Assembly (NCBI RefSeq): GCF_022539665.2 | Contig: NC_081332.1 | Location: 3,195,884-3,259,883 of the forward strand | DNA length: 64,000 nt | Direction of reading: 5' to 3' | Source of the DNA: Daphnia carinata | Taxonomy: Eukaryota > Arthropoda > Branchiopoda > Diplostraca > Daphniidae | Part shown: one piece after another, positions 1 to 13,419 of the stretch | How the letters are laid out: every line of letters begins with the position of its first letter | Position numbering within the stretch: position 1 is the first letter of the stretch | The notes under the pieces: generated by a model | What the model was told of the DNA's origin: nothing | Database searches by the model: none | What the model saw: only the letters and a program-made list of their open reading frames with translations | Translations under genes and position numbers: made by a program

Positions 1-1407
1 GATACGTTAAATCCTGCACGCGCGCGCGGATGGATTGGCGGAATAGCGTAGAATGAGAGATTTCAGAATTAAGAAGGGAAAAACAAAACATGACGATATT
101 TTTAGACGAAAAAAAAAACTTGATTATTTGATCAACAAAATATGCAAGTTAGACTTTGTGCCAAATGAGATCATTGATGAGCTTGTATAGTTCATCATAT
201 TTGTTGCCCTTTTTTGGTTTTCCCTTTTTTTAATAAAATGTCGCGCTGATACACTCAACCGAGTGACGTAAGAGCAGGCAAAAGGGACTTGAGTCAATCA
301 GCGCTTCATGAACGAGGGACTCTCCCCACTTCTTGTTAGCATATAAAGTATAGCAAAGGGAGGGGGGAGGCCTAGTAGCTATTTAAATGAAAAGGAAAAA
401 AAATTGCGATTTATCAGGATTGGAGAGCTGTTTGAATAAGTTTGGTGAGGCAGCAGCGGGAAATCATATTTCTTGTCAGACAACTCTGTCTCGATGGGGT
501 GGTATGTTCCTTTTCGGAGAAAGTGTGTGTTGGCACGTCTCCGTGCAGCCCTTTCCGTCGGGCGCTTATATCCACGAATGGCTATCAATTCTGATTCTTT
601 GGATCTTGAAGCTCCCTATACCACTATTACGATGTTGCCGCCTACCATCATCACGGGAAAGGGTGTGTCTATAAGCTTTCAGCCTTTAAAAGAAAAAACT
701 GAGCCGTAGACCTCGTCGCCGAAAACGGTTGGCCAATGTGTATATGCGATGTGCGTAGTAAGTGTATATTGTCTATCGACCCGTGCTAGCGAGGCTGTTG
801 GAAATATCAGCACGCAGATGCTCCTTTACCCCTCCCAGTCTACATACAAAAGGTTTTTCTTCTTGCACTCGATGAACTTTTGTATTATACTCTTTAATGA
901 CCAATCTCCGTTGCACAGCAAGTTCTTGTTGCCAAACATTTTGCATCCCGTTCAAGTTTTGCAGAACATCGTCTCTTGTCTGTCGGAGGTAAGTTTCAAA
1001 ACTCCCTTTCGACAGCAAGATTCGCGAAAATTGTTATGACTAAATTAAATCTATGGTGCAGTGATTCATTCTGCACGTTTGCTTCGTTAACGAGAAGTTT
1101 CCGGTCTAATTCATTTCAAGAATAGCCAACTTTTTGTGCCGAATTTTCTTTTTTCTCTCATTCTTAATAGTCGAAAAACATCCAATCGCAAAATTAAATT
1201 TCTAGCCCAAAGGTTCGACTCTGGTTCTTTTTTGTTCCTAAATTGCAAAAAAAGAATTAGGATCAGTTTTTTTTGCCTTATAATGTCTGCAACCGTAGAA
1301 GTAGATTGTTTGTGCGGAATTGGTGGGTTCAATCGACAAGGTCCAGCGCAACAAAGCCCGCTTTCTTTCGTATCAGAAGCTTTTCTTCCAACTCGCCAAT
1401 TGGATCG

Positions 1408-1432
1408 TTTTTTTTTTTTTTTTTTTTTTTTT
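1408..1432 (+). repeat. Poly-T tract, 25 T
   Basis: This is an uninterrupted T run on the + strand, one of about ten T runs of 19 or more in the first 30 kb. Confidence 0.95.
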
Positions 1433-4400
1433 AAGTGTCTTTGGTGGTGTCCGTTACCGAGATCAATAGAAGTGGGGAGGGGGGGGGGTTGCAGCTAGAC
1501 CATTTTCGCTTCTTGTATCCATCGTCGTACACTCAACCTTTCCTCATACGATAAAAGGCTTATGCATTCATGTGATAAACCTTGGAAAACATCCTTTCCT
1601 GCTTGACAGACGATGGCTAAAGAACAAACCAACGTCCAGCAATTGGGCAAAAGGTTATATCTCTTTTGTACTTTTTTTTTCTTTTCTGGATCGTCCTATA
1701 GACTCTTGAAAGCTTCTGTTCATTTGACGATACACCGCTGACGTTCTGTTTTCTTTTTACGATCTGCGTAACATCAGCTTTTTCAAATACCGCAAATACT
1801 TGATGATCACTGCGGAAACGACCTATCGTTTGGAGTGCAACCTCTTGTTCGCAATTCATAGAATGATTCATTTTGAAGAAAAAAAATCATTTGGAGTTTT
1901 CAAGTTAAGAAACTTGCTACTTTTTAGTTGGTCATTCAGTCGATGCATTTTTATGCAAACGCCTTCATTTGCTCTTAAGAAAAGAAATTCAGGCCACTTA
2001 TTGTTTTGCCTTACCAACTTGACTTTTAAATCCCAAACTCTGGATGCGTTATTTATGCGAATTTAGTCAAACTGGTTCGTGCGATGAACTAAGAGAGCAT
2101 TTAAAGCGATAAAAGGCCTATACTGAGTCTACAATGGCATCACAAGCTTTTCTCCAACACATCAGCCATTGAAAAACGAACATTTATATCGTCCTACTCT
2201 CTTTAACTTTGTATTTCAGTGACACCTCTTTTTTCATTAACAGATAATTTTTCTTTTTCTGTTGACTTTTCTCCAACTTGAAATCTGGGCGCGTTTGTGT
2301 TGGGATTGATGCTTTTGTTGTGCGCTCTCTGTTGCCGGGACTAAATGAATGATCAGTAGAATTGTAGCATCCCATAAATAACGCACGCTTTTCATCTCCA
2401 CTCTTGTTGGCCAACAAGAGGAGCTACGAGCGAGGCAAAAAGCATCGAGAACATTAATGTAGATCATTTATTGATGAGACGTGCACTTCTTGGTGCAAAG
2501 GGAGACCTGCATCAACCCCTCCCGGCCTGGCAATCGTTATAATCGAATAAAAACTAACGATGTAAGCCCGGAGTAAATAAACGTGTAGGTTAACAGATAA
2601 GATAAAACAGCAATGAGTGTGTATTTACGCAGCGAAGGAGAAATCGCCTGTGGGGTGAAGTTGTGACAATCCGTCCATCAACTGCGTTGCATTGTAATTC
2701 ATTGTGAACTATTCGTGGGAGGGTTGCGTAACACTGGTCGTGTTTAATGTACCGTCGCATGTGGATTTAATTTTTCGAGTAGATGCGGGAAATTACGGAA
2801 TCTAATGATAAGATTATACGCTAACCGGGAGAGAAACTAGAAAAGTAAGACGATTCGAGATTCAAAGGCATTTATGGAAGCGACTGACTATTTATTGCTT
2901 ATCACATCCATCATTCCCGTCGAGTGGAAAAGAAATTCTCTTTTGCTAGCCGTGACATGCAGTGTCGTTTCATTTAGAAAGGGAGGCTGTTGAAAGTGGG
3001 CGGGATGAATCAACAGAGAGAATTATGTTCAGTAAATACGCACATGGAGATAATAACCCGAGAGACATTGAAAAACAACCGGATGAAGATAAAAAGTTTG
3101 TCTTTTGTTGCACAAAGCGGCGAGTTCTTAATGTACATTTTTCTTTTAAAACAACGGCTGGAAAGATTAGAATTCCAGCTGAGCAAAGAATCGAACGATT
3201 CCAAGATTTATTTTGTTTTTACGCTTTTTCTTGTTTTCTTAATCAGGACAAAGGGAAAAAAAAAAGAAAGTCCTGTCGGATATCTTCATAGTTTCATTTT
3301 TCTTGCTGACTGATGTCCTGTTTCCTTTGGGATTTCATCTTGAATTTTGGCGATATACATCGTTGTATTCGCTATTTTACGGAAGATGGATGAGCTCTGT
3401 CCAGTAGCAATCGCTATAAATATCTTATTGAAAGGATACGATTCCTCATTTGGATTCATCCAGAAGAAGCAGCGAAATCATTTTGCCGAATTTTGTACCG
3501 AGGACAGCAGATAATTAACTGCATTTTTAATCAGCGTTTGTCTTTTTGGCTGTCTATGACAGTTCCTATTGCTCTTTCAATAGCTCATTTGCATTATGAG
3601 CCAACGTTCGTATCTTTGAGATGTTTTGCAAATTTATCTGCCAAACAACAATTTGTTTGTCTACAGGGCATTTCTCTTGAACGTGCTCAGTTGATTCATT
3701 CGTTTCGTGGAAAATGAGCCGCCGTATGGAATTTAGATATTATGTGTGCATGGCAATGTGTGTATCCGCTTTATTTCATGGCATCATGCGCAGCGCAAAC
3801 TTGACATGGTTGGCAGCACGACCGGTCGAAGTGTGTAGTTGGTTCTTATTTTGAAAAAAAAAAAATGGGCTCAGCCCGTCTCTCTGTTGATTTATTGACC
3901 ATCATCAAGTCAACCGCACTTGTGCTGTGCGGACTGGCTGCTTCTTTCATAGATGAATGAATATCACTGTTTTTGGCATGGGTAGTTTGAGGTCAAGTTC
4001 AAGGCAAGATAAAGAAATGGCTGATTTTTTTTTTTTTTTTTTTTGGATGAGGGTTGAAATGTTGGATTCGGCAAATGCTTTCCCGTCACAGACAGCGCAT
4101 TTGGCAATAAAGCCTATATACATGTCTACAAGCTTCTTTTTTTCTCTGTCGAGGGGAGGCTCTTAAGGAGCGACGTACAGCACATATAAAGATCGAATTG
4201 AATATAAATTCGCCAACAACATCTGGATCGAAAAGAACTATTCAATTTGTTTATCAACATCTGGGGTACTCTGCTGCTAGACTATTTGATAAAGAAAAAG
4301 AAACAAAAACAGTTTACTTGACAACAAAGGAGTGCTCAGTAGTCAAGGCACTCGTCGTTTTTGTTTAAACTTCAGCAATTGTTTCAATCTCCCGAAAAAA

Positions 4401-7400
4401 TTTTTACGTTGACGACTGTATTCACGTAAGATCGTTTGAAAATGAGAAGCAGTTGAACTGAATTCAATTGGCGCAACATTTCCCATGTTTGACTCCCGCA
4501 CGCCCTCGTGATGGACTCGACCATAATGTGTCCCTCCTTTTTGTGTGTCTGCCGAATCCCCTTTCTGAAAAACAATTGAGGACCGTTCTTGTAGTTTGCT
4601 TGGTCGCGCATCATCCAAAGTCCAACTTGGGAGAGTATAGCCCCTCTTATCTTCTTTCGCCCCCTCTTTTTTTAAAATGCATTTTTCGCTTTTAAAAGAA
4701 GGACCTCTACGGTTGGCTAAACAGTCGAGTTAGAATATCGCGAGCTACAAGACTTTTCTTTATCCACCAGTATAGGGAGGGAAGAGCGCAAACTGTGCCA
4801 ACCAATACTTTCGTCTTTTATGTTGATTTAGCTTCAAGGGATAGCCTTTACGTGCGCTTTGGCAATGTGAAAGACACCAAGCTATTGTTTTGTCTATATA
4901 CATAGAGGCTTTTATACGTTTGACGTTATTATTGTCGGGAAAACAATGGATCGAAAATCAAAGCGAAATCAATATTAAATATTGTCGGCTATTGCTTTTC
5001 GATGAAGCTTGTTTTGATTTTTGTTTAGTAATTATACGCGAAAACTGCGCAATACTCGGGCGAAACTCATTTTTTGATAGATGATGTTCGATCAAGCTTT
5101 TTGTTCGGTGTGTTGCTCTAGTTATGACGCATTTGCCTCCCACTATATTTGAATTTTAATTCTTGAATTTACGTGCATTATGATGTTTTTAAACCTCGCT
5201 ATTTAGCGCGTTTCAATTCAAGATGCTCAACCTTTTGTAGTTGTTGCTGTGCCGATTTTTTTCTTTCTCTCCTCTTCCGCCTTCCGGAAGTAAAACTGCT
5301 AGAGACTTTTACCATACGTTATTGTATAATGTGAAAAAAAAAGGAAAAGATGGAGAAAGGGGAACATTCTTTAGCGCATATACAGTAGCAGTATATATAT
5401 GTTGCCCGGCAGCGTCAGCAGCGTGTCTATTCTTAAAACGCCACACACTCTCAACGAGTCCTTCTTTTTTCTTTTGTTGATATGAAAGTTTGCCTCTTCC
5501 CCATTTTCGAACACACGCGTGTAGACGCCAGCCGGTATACTACTTATACACACTCACACATACTCTGTGTGTGTGTGGCATTCTCTCCGTTCGACAGACA
5601 ACGATGCTGAGCAACGCGCGTTGGGCGTCTGTAACTTTTGAAACAAACGCGAAAACATGACAACAATCACATAAATGCCCCCTCTTTTTTTTCACCAAGT
5701 AACAGCAGTACGGGAGAGTTTAACTGTAGTTGTAGCTTCACGTGGAGTTAAAGGTGAACTAGCTCAGGGGTTAAATGCGTAAAGCGGGGAGGAGGAAAAC
5801 AGACGTCAACAAGGATGTTTAGAGCAGCCGGACGCAGGAGGTCTTTTTCTTTTCTTTCCAGAAACCCGGATATTATTCTTCCTTTATTTCATGTTCAGTT
5901 ACGCGTCTGTTTTTTGTTTCTGCAATTTTCGTTTGAAATATTTCAAAGTTATTTGCGCAGAAAATGTGGAGGAAAACGCGTAAAAGCGAAGTACATTGGT
6001 TGAAATGCAATCGAGGAAACACGTAGGTTGCAACACATCTGTAGAAGCTGTTCTTGACATTTGACAATCATTGCGTATGTATGTAATTATCCGTTTGATT
6101 ATTTACGAAAACAACAGAGCGCAACTGTGTTTGTCGTTCTTGAACAGCGGAAAATCGATTTCCTGTTTCTCCTCCTTTTTTTGATTTTGCCGTTCGCTTT
6201 ATTCGATTGTCGAAACTGTCTGCAACATTAACTTTGCTACATATAATAGAATAGAGTATACCTATAAACACAGTAGTGAGCGCAAGGAGTCGTAGCGAAG
6301 AAAACGTTCGGAGCAAATGCGCAATAACTTTCTAGCGAGGCTTTTAAGCATTAACGCACGCAAAGTAGAGGCGAAAGAATGCAACCGATCTTTCGCGCAT
6401 ACCAACATCGTCTTCAGCTCCTGATGGCAAAGCAATAAACAAAAAGAAAAAAAAAAACGCGCATCGGGTGTGTAACGGACGGACCGGAACGATGGAAGAC
6501 GAAGCAGGGCATAAAACTGAATAAACGTACGTGTATAACAAACGGAACCTGATGGAAGAGTCGTGGAGCGAAGCGCCGCGCGTTTTTATTCGGGAAATGG
6601 CGAAAAAAAGAAGCGAGGGTTTGCCGGGCACAGTCAAGTCAGACAGGGTAGAGACGGTAGGCGTCAGTGCCGTCGCTGACGTCGAGCCAAACAGTCGCTC
6701 TCCTACACGATCTGCTGGAGGTTGTTCGTTTTGTTTTTTTATGGTTCTAAGTTTTCCCCGAGTTTTCAAAGTCGTTACCGTCGATCATTTCTGCAAACAA
6801 GTTTTTTCGTTGTTTTGTTTTTTTCGGGACTGTCGTTTATGATCCCCGCTGGCTGTTTTTAATTGATTTATTTTATCTTTGGTGACAACAATCGTTTCCC
6901 TCAATCAAAAAAAGACTTGAACTGTGCCAAAAGTAATTTACGGAGGACAGTTTCTCTTTGGAAAAATCGGTCCACTTGATTTATGTATTTAACGAGGCTC
7001 AAGTCTCGGGTGCGGATCATCATGTGAAAGGACTTTGGCTCAGCGGATCATTGACACCAGGTCAGAATGAACTGAACATTTATCATAATCGCACGTCTCT
7101 TTATGTCTTGCACTGTTGCATATTCACAATTCTACATCATTACTTGATGTATTGTGCGATACATGCAAACTAGTGTCTTGTCTCTAATTGACTGTGCAGC
7201 AAGCGCCATCAATTGTAATCAGACAATTACGTTATAATCTCAAGAGCCCTGCCCATTAGGTAAATAAGAAGACAAACAGAGCAAAATGTGCGAAAGTTTG
7301 TTTTCACGTTCTCCGTTCCCAATCTTCTGTTAACGATAGAAACGGATGTGTCGCCCTTCACATTTAACACATGATCTCTCCGTTATTATCACATTTTTCT

Positions 7401-7405
7401 GCATC

Positions 7406-7433
7406 TTTTTTTTTTTTTTTTTTTTTTTTTTTT
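7406..7433 (+). repeat. Poly-T tract, 28 T
   Basis: This is the longest uninterrupted T run I counted in the window. Confidence 0.95.
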
Positions 7434-10400
7434 GAAAGATTTTTTTGTTGTATGAGGGTGGAGGAGGCTAACTTCAGAATCCAACTGTTCTTTGTTGACT
7501 CGATAGGGTCTGACACGCAGAGAAATGCTGCTTGCGTTTTTATTGCTTCCTTTTCTTTATAGTTTCTCATCTGTAAGGTTCGTCTTTTTGGGGTTGCTTT
7601 TATTTGGCAGTCGTGTTGGTTTTGGCTCATATGGGTCATTCATTTTTTGATGCTTCATTTCAACTTTTTGCGTGCCCGCTTTTATAGACGTGCACATTTT
7701 GTATCACCGTCGTGTCCCGCACGGCTTTAAGATATGAAGTCTGCGTCAGCCACACGGTTTCTATGTGTGTCGTTTTATGATTTGGAGGGTTGGGTTTCGC
7801 GCTTTGCACAATAGCGTCATTTTTTATGGCTTTTGGCCTCTTTCGAATGTGTTTGCTGGAAGCGTCAGTTCGCGGATCGTTTGGGTTTGTCGTATAAAAG
7901 CGTTTGTAACGAATCACCTTGTTTTTACTATTTTTGTTTTGATTTATTGAACGTCGTTGTTTTATCTGGTTAGGAATTTTGGTGGTTTAGTTTGATCGAC
8001 TGATGCGTGCGTTTACTTGAACCAGTTAAATTTCATAGTTTTAGCAATATCGAAATGGGCTGGATTTTTTTTAAATAATGCAATACGAACTTGAAATTCG
8101 TATTGCGCATTTATATTTTGTTGTATATGTTTGGCAGCCTACATATTGGATCCGTCTAACTTAAATCTTTTCCGTGACTGTCAGTTTTGCGCCTTCGTCA
8201 CCATCAAGATTTCACACCGACTTTAACGTCTGTGAGGTTTTCTAGATGTGAAAAAAAGAAATATATTTCAGACAGGAGATTGGATTTTCTTTTTGGGTTG
8301 GGGGTGTTCGACAGATGAAATTACTTTGACCTTCTACCGACTTGCAATGAAAACACCGAGAATTGTAAAGGTAGTGGGAAGATTTTTGTGTGGAGCAGAA
8401 TGGGACATACAACACCAAGGTGAAGCTTTTAAAAAGAAAAAGTGGCAATGCCTCACTACCCACGCAAAATAGGAGACAGTCCAATTTCTTGTGAACCGTT
8501 AAAAGAAAAATTAGAGCATTTTTTCCTAAAAAAAACAAACAAAAAAACATAACAGAATCGATGTCTCGTGCTGATTTGTAGAACGAACCTTGTGCCACTA
8601 AAGATGAAAATTTATATTTCGCCTGTCTCCTGGAAAGAAACAAGACGTGCCAATGTGATTGGGATCACCATATTGAGCGCACCGGAGCGTGTTGATGTGT
8701 ATTCTGTCGGGTGCGTGACTGCAAGGAAGGAAATGGGAACAGCGTTGTCTTTATGTAAAGAGTTGTATTTCTTATTTATCCTTTTTTTTTTTACTTTGCC
8801 AACGTTCGTCAACTGTTTTCCTCCCTTGAAATCATCATCAAATACTTTTCCCTCCCATTTTCTGTTCGGATCATCGATCGATAGTTAAAGGTTGGATTTT
8901 TCAAATAGAAAAAAAAGCAATTGGGAGCGAAGGAAACACATTGTGTCACATGAAAATAATAGATTCGTTAATTCTACGAGACAAAATATTTAAATAACAA
9001 AACGACACGCATTCTTTCCTGTTGGATTTAGTTGAATCCGTGGGCCTGTGCCTGTGTAATAAGAGAGGAGTAAAGCGATCCATAAACAAGTCAAACATTC
9101 GCGTCTTATTACGACAGTTAGACTGATGCGAAAAAATAAAAGCACGCTGGGGGAGGTGGGGCAACGAAATATTTTTGCTTCGTGGCACGGGTGTAGTGGA
9201 TCTCATATTTTCTTTTTGGCTTTCCAATGATGGAGTGTAAACACTTTTCAAGAAAAAAAAAATTCTGTTTGTTATTGGTTTACTATCCGCTTTGGAGACA
9301 GCGCAAAAAAAAAATGTAAGGGCTGATGGATATGCATTGCAAGTGGATATGTACGCTCTGCATACATTGACGAGGCCGAAGTTTTGTCCGCGCAAAAGAA
9401 GTTGGCAAGATTAGTTTTTTTTTTTTTTTTTTTTTTGCGCATATCGAGAAGATGTAATTTTTCCCGTACTCTTGTTACGGTTCACGTCGTAGAGCTTTTC
9501 GAAATAGGAGAAAATGGCTCTTTTATAAACGGGAATGAAAATCCGGTTTGCCAAAGAAGAAGAAACGTGGATGTGTTGTGGAAACGAAGCAGAAAGGCTT
9601 GCGCGTTGCAGAGAGATTTTCAATAAATACCGTTGATACAATGTTTTGTTACGTCTAGCGATACTACTGTCCATGATACGCGGATCATGTGGGGATTCTT
9701 TTCTACGTTGTCTGGAGGATAGCGACCATCCGTCATTTTTTCTTGTGGCTCTCTCCCTTCTTCCGGATGCTTTTTTTTTTGTTGCGTGTCCGTGCTGTCA
9801 TAGCAATTCCTTTCGGACATTTGTTTGATCTCTTTTTTGTGATACGCGCCTGTCTTGCCCGATAATCTCGTATTCTTCTGATGCACACCTCTTGTACTAC
9901 TTACTTTTGTATCGTAGATTCTTATTCTTGGCCCTAAACAACACGTGTTACAGCGCTTTCTCTCTAGTGCGTTTTCGGCTCAGTACATGAGCAAGAAGCC
10001 CCTTTTTTTCCCTTCCGTTTGTCGAGCGGGTGAGGATGAAGATGGATTTATTCCTTTTCAGACCTGTCATCCGATGGACATAACGTAAACAAAAACGAGG
10101 AATATTGTTATTTACGATGAAGGATCTTAGCCGTCATAGCCAAGATGATCCGGCTGACATCAGCGTATCCGCAAATGTGTTAGGCTTTATTGTTCTTGGC
10201 GGAACTGAACGAAAATGTCGATTCGACAGGATATTATCGACATCGCCATTTTTTTTTCGTAGCACTTTTATACTGAGTTACCAATCGATTTGATAATCAA
10301 AGCGGCACTTGTTGCCAAGGGACCCAAATTCTTGCCCAATCAATCGTGCAAGTTCGTAACTCAATTGCCTTCATTTGCTTTCCGTTTCCTTCTTGTTATC

Positions 10401-11089
10401 GCCAAACTTTTTCCTCAAACATTAAACATGTTGCCTAGCACGACGCCTTGGCGTCGCTGAGCGTCTTCCTTGATGAAGTTAATCAAGGTAGCGTGTAGGG
10501 AAGAGACAAGACACTATTACCTGCATCCATCAACTCCCATCACGGAAGCCATTTTCCAATCAGACTCCGCTCCGAGAATCGAACGATGGATAGTTTTCTC
10601 ATTTAAAAAAACACGAAAAAACATCACCGTATCCGACGCTTTGAATGCGAATCCTTGTATGCTTGGCCGTGTTTCCATAGCAACGACGGGAACAACGGAT
10701 GCCTCCTTAGAGATCGACAATGAAAGACCACACATCGTTCACGTGAGTGCGCGGGTACTCCCTCTCTCAAAGCAAAGAAGGTGTCGTCTCTGTAAAACGC
10801 GTGAACCTTGCGTAATCGTTATTAAAAGGAGTAAATGAAGCTCTGTGCGTTGAGACAGTAGAACAATAATGAGAAGCTACAGGCCCGTGAAAAAAGGAAA
10901 AAAAAAGGCTGCAGCGTGAAAATAAAGGAATGGATCAGCGTGAAAAGAAGGATTGGTGACAGCGATACGGTTGCTGCGGCTTACGTGAGGGGTTTAGTTC
11001 TTCTTGCATTGTAGGTTCGGTGGTGCCACAATTCTCTTGGCCGGTTTCTCGCCCGTCGGTTAAGCTTTCTTCCTCTCCAACCGTTCCTC

Positions 11090-11096
<7 letters not shown>

Positions 11097-11142
<46 letters not shown>

Positions 11143-11176
11143 CATATACATATGAATGTGTGGGGGGGGGGGGGGG
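11097..11176. repeat. Compound (CT)n-(TA)n microsatellite followed by a G15 run
   Basis: A CT dinucleotide tract at about 11097-11125 passes directly into a TA tract at about 11125-11142. After a short AT-rich linker comes a run of 15 G at 11162-11176. Confidence 0.9.
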
Positions 11177-12132
11177 TATATAAATATATTTAGCTCTGCC
11201 GCTTTTTGGCCTTTTTTTTTCCCCTTTGATCTCTCTCCTATTTTTTTCTTCTACTCTTTACAATTGTCGGGTTTCTGACGTCGTACTCTGTTCGTTGTAT
11301 TTATTCGCAAGAGAAATAGTCAAAAGTAAAACTATTTACTTGAAGACGGTGCACGTAGAAGATCAATGCCGCGCGGACGCGTTTGATTCCAGCCAAAGAA
11401 AATTGTATATGACGGAGCCGGGGAGATCTCTGATTTAGCCAATGTCCTACATCATACGTATTATGTAGCGAAAACAGTTGATTGCTGATGTCGCGTGGTG
11501 GCAAAAGCCACGCCTTGATCCCCCCCCCCTTTTGAATTGCTGTAATGAGTTGACACAACCCGAGCGTGATTATCTCCCACCCGTTTTCGCCGACGTTTCG
11601 TTGTGTGTCGCACACGTCGTTCTACAACTTTCTTTTTTTTTTTTTTTTTTTTTTTGTTTTCGCCCCGCAATCTTCTTGGAAGACATGCGTGGGTGATGCG
11701 CTTCATCTTCTATAGAAATGCCTAATTATTGATGCGTTGAAATTATTAACTTGTCAATTTGTAAGACGGCAGTAATCACGGTAGCGCACTCGGCGTATTT
11801 CATATCCAAATAGCGTGGCAATCAGTGCGACATCCGCATGAGCGAAGAGCTAATTACACAATGCGCCCGTATATGTATACTTTAACTCTATTTAATGCGT
11901 CCGTTGTGTCCCGGAGGCGTCCACTCGTGAGTTTTCGTAGTCGAATAGGTGTAGCGCGTAATAGGCTTTGGGCGTCTCACTCAAACTCTTTGGGCTCTGT
12001 GTTTCGTGGCAATGGAGCGAACCCGTCCAAGCGTCACATATATTTACAAAAGAAAGGGTCGCTAGGTGTGGCGGAAAAAAAAAATAGGGACGGGCTCATT
12101 ATTATACGCAGACACAATTTGTGTTATGAAGA

Positions 12133-12154
12133 ACACACACACACACACACACAC
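12133..12154. repeat. (AC)n microsatellite
   Basis: An uninterrupted AC dinucleotide tract of about 11 units. Similar tracts occur at about 16625-16641 and 19061-19091. Confidence 0.9.
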
Positions 12155-13368
12155 TTCTTTTTGCCTGTTATACCTCGAGAGGCATCATAGTGATGCTGAA
12201 TGCAAATTCAATTAGCGCTCTCTTGGTGTTCTGTGATGATAGCGTTTCTCTTTCATCCTCCACTTTGTGTCGGGTTCTTTCCTCCAAAGAAAAAAGAAAC
12301 TACGAATTTAAATCTTTCTTCTTTTCTTTGAAAAGTTTCCTCTTGAAATTGATAACCTAACAGGTTTTGTTTGTTTTTTTGTTTGTTTTTTTTTTCAAAG
12401 GAAACAGCTAACGGCCGCAAGTTTGATAGGCACCGTATAGACATTATTGTAGTTTGCAACTATCCATCATTTATTTTTCCTAACTTTTTTAAAGTAACAT
12501 TCTAGGGAAGTGAGGGGGGGGGGGATTTCTTTTAAATGAACCGGACTTTGATTTCGAACAATGGGGTGGATATACGAAAAGTTAGGCTAACCAGAAGAAA
12601 AGAAACCATCGAGAAACTGAAGCATCTATTGATTTTTGTTATTCTTCGCGTTTACAATGTATCGATTTATTGGCATCATCTTTTTCTTTGTTGGTTCCCA
12701 GTCCAAGTCCTTGATTTTTTCAGGGAAATTTGTTATTCATTTAAATTCAGAATTCCAACCAAAGACGTCGTGTTCAATAGACTTGAGAGATCCGTCAAAA
12801 ATTAAAGGGAACATTGGCGGGGAAAAGAGGGGTCCGTCTGTAGGTTTTGGCAACCAACCAAATCTTGTTGTACACTCTTATTGTTGCTCTTTATAAAAAA
12901 AAAAATGTTTTTCTTATAAAAAAGAAAAAGAAGAAGAAAAACTTGGGCGTCGTGTCGTGTACAGCAACAAAGAAACAATGCGTGTCGTTAGGTTATCACT
13001 TTGTTGATCCTGGACGTCGGTGACAATGAGCCCCCGTCAGTAGCGCGCTGTCCAGCCAAAAAGACATTTGTGCTGGCCCAGGCGGCGTAGTGCAAACAAG
13101 GAAACAACAACACAATAAACTCGACAGGAAGGAAACGGAAAAAAGTTGTTTTTTTTTTTCCTTTTTTTCGTCGCTACTTTTGATGGCTTGTGGCAGGTCG
13201 ATTGGCGTGTGCCAAACATTTTTCTCTTTTCTTGTGGTTTGCTTTTCTTGTCATAGGCGGTTTCTGTTGAACCAGACTTTGTTCGTTCGCTCGCCACTTT
13301 TTAAAATCTTGTTTATTTACAAAAAGGCGATTTTTCTTGATTGTTTTATTTTGTTTTTAAATATTTTC

Positions 13369-13377
13369 TTTTTTTTT

Positions 13378-13418
<41 letters not shown>
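13369..13418 (+). repeat. T19-G31 double homopolymer
   Basis: Nineteen T are followed immediately by about 31 consecutive G. The G tract is long enough to fold as intramolecular G-quadruplexes on the + strand. It breaks into a chance open frame, which accounts for the polyglycine and polyproline peptides read across it. Confidence 0.9.

Positions 13419-13419
<1 letters not shown>

Larger units (their letters stand above)
1..10400. other. Non-coding, low-complexity flank; no gene seen
   Basis: No open frame here shows a recognisable domain. The frames are short and strongly hydrophobic or basic only because they run through T or A tracts. Simple repeats are dense: T25 at 1408-1432, a G-rich run at 1475-1488, T20 at 4025-4044, a short GT tract near 5565-5577, T28 at 7406-7433 and T22 at 9415-9436. 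The region could be upstream regulatory DNA or a long 5' intron of the Dpr-like gene that starts to be visible at about 21.5 kb. I cannot tell which, and small non-coding RNAs or 5' UTR exons would not be visible to me. Confidence 0.6.

Noticed and set aside
5755-5790. TAGCTCAGGGGTTAAATGCG as a tRNA D-arm
   Set aside because: Only an A-box-like word is present; no anticodon or T-arm follows.
10470-10838. 122-codon open frame
   Set aside because: It has no domain, an irregular composition and an overlapping antisense frame of similar quality; consistent with a chance frame.
12655-12705. Short ATG frame MYRFIGIIFFFVGS as a candidate Dpr signal-peptide exon
   Set aside because: Hydrophobic peptides are expected by chance in T-rich DNA, and the possible donor (GTCCAA) is poor.
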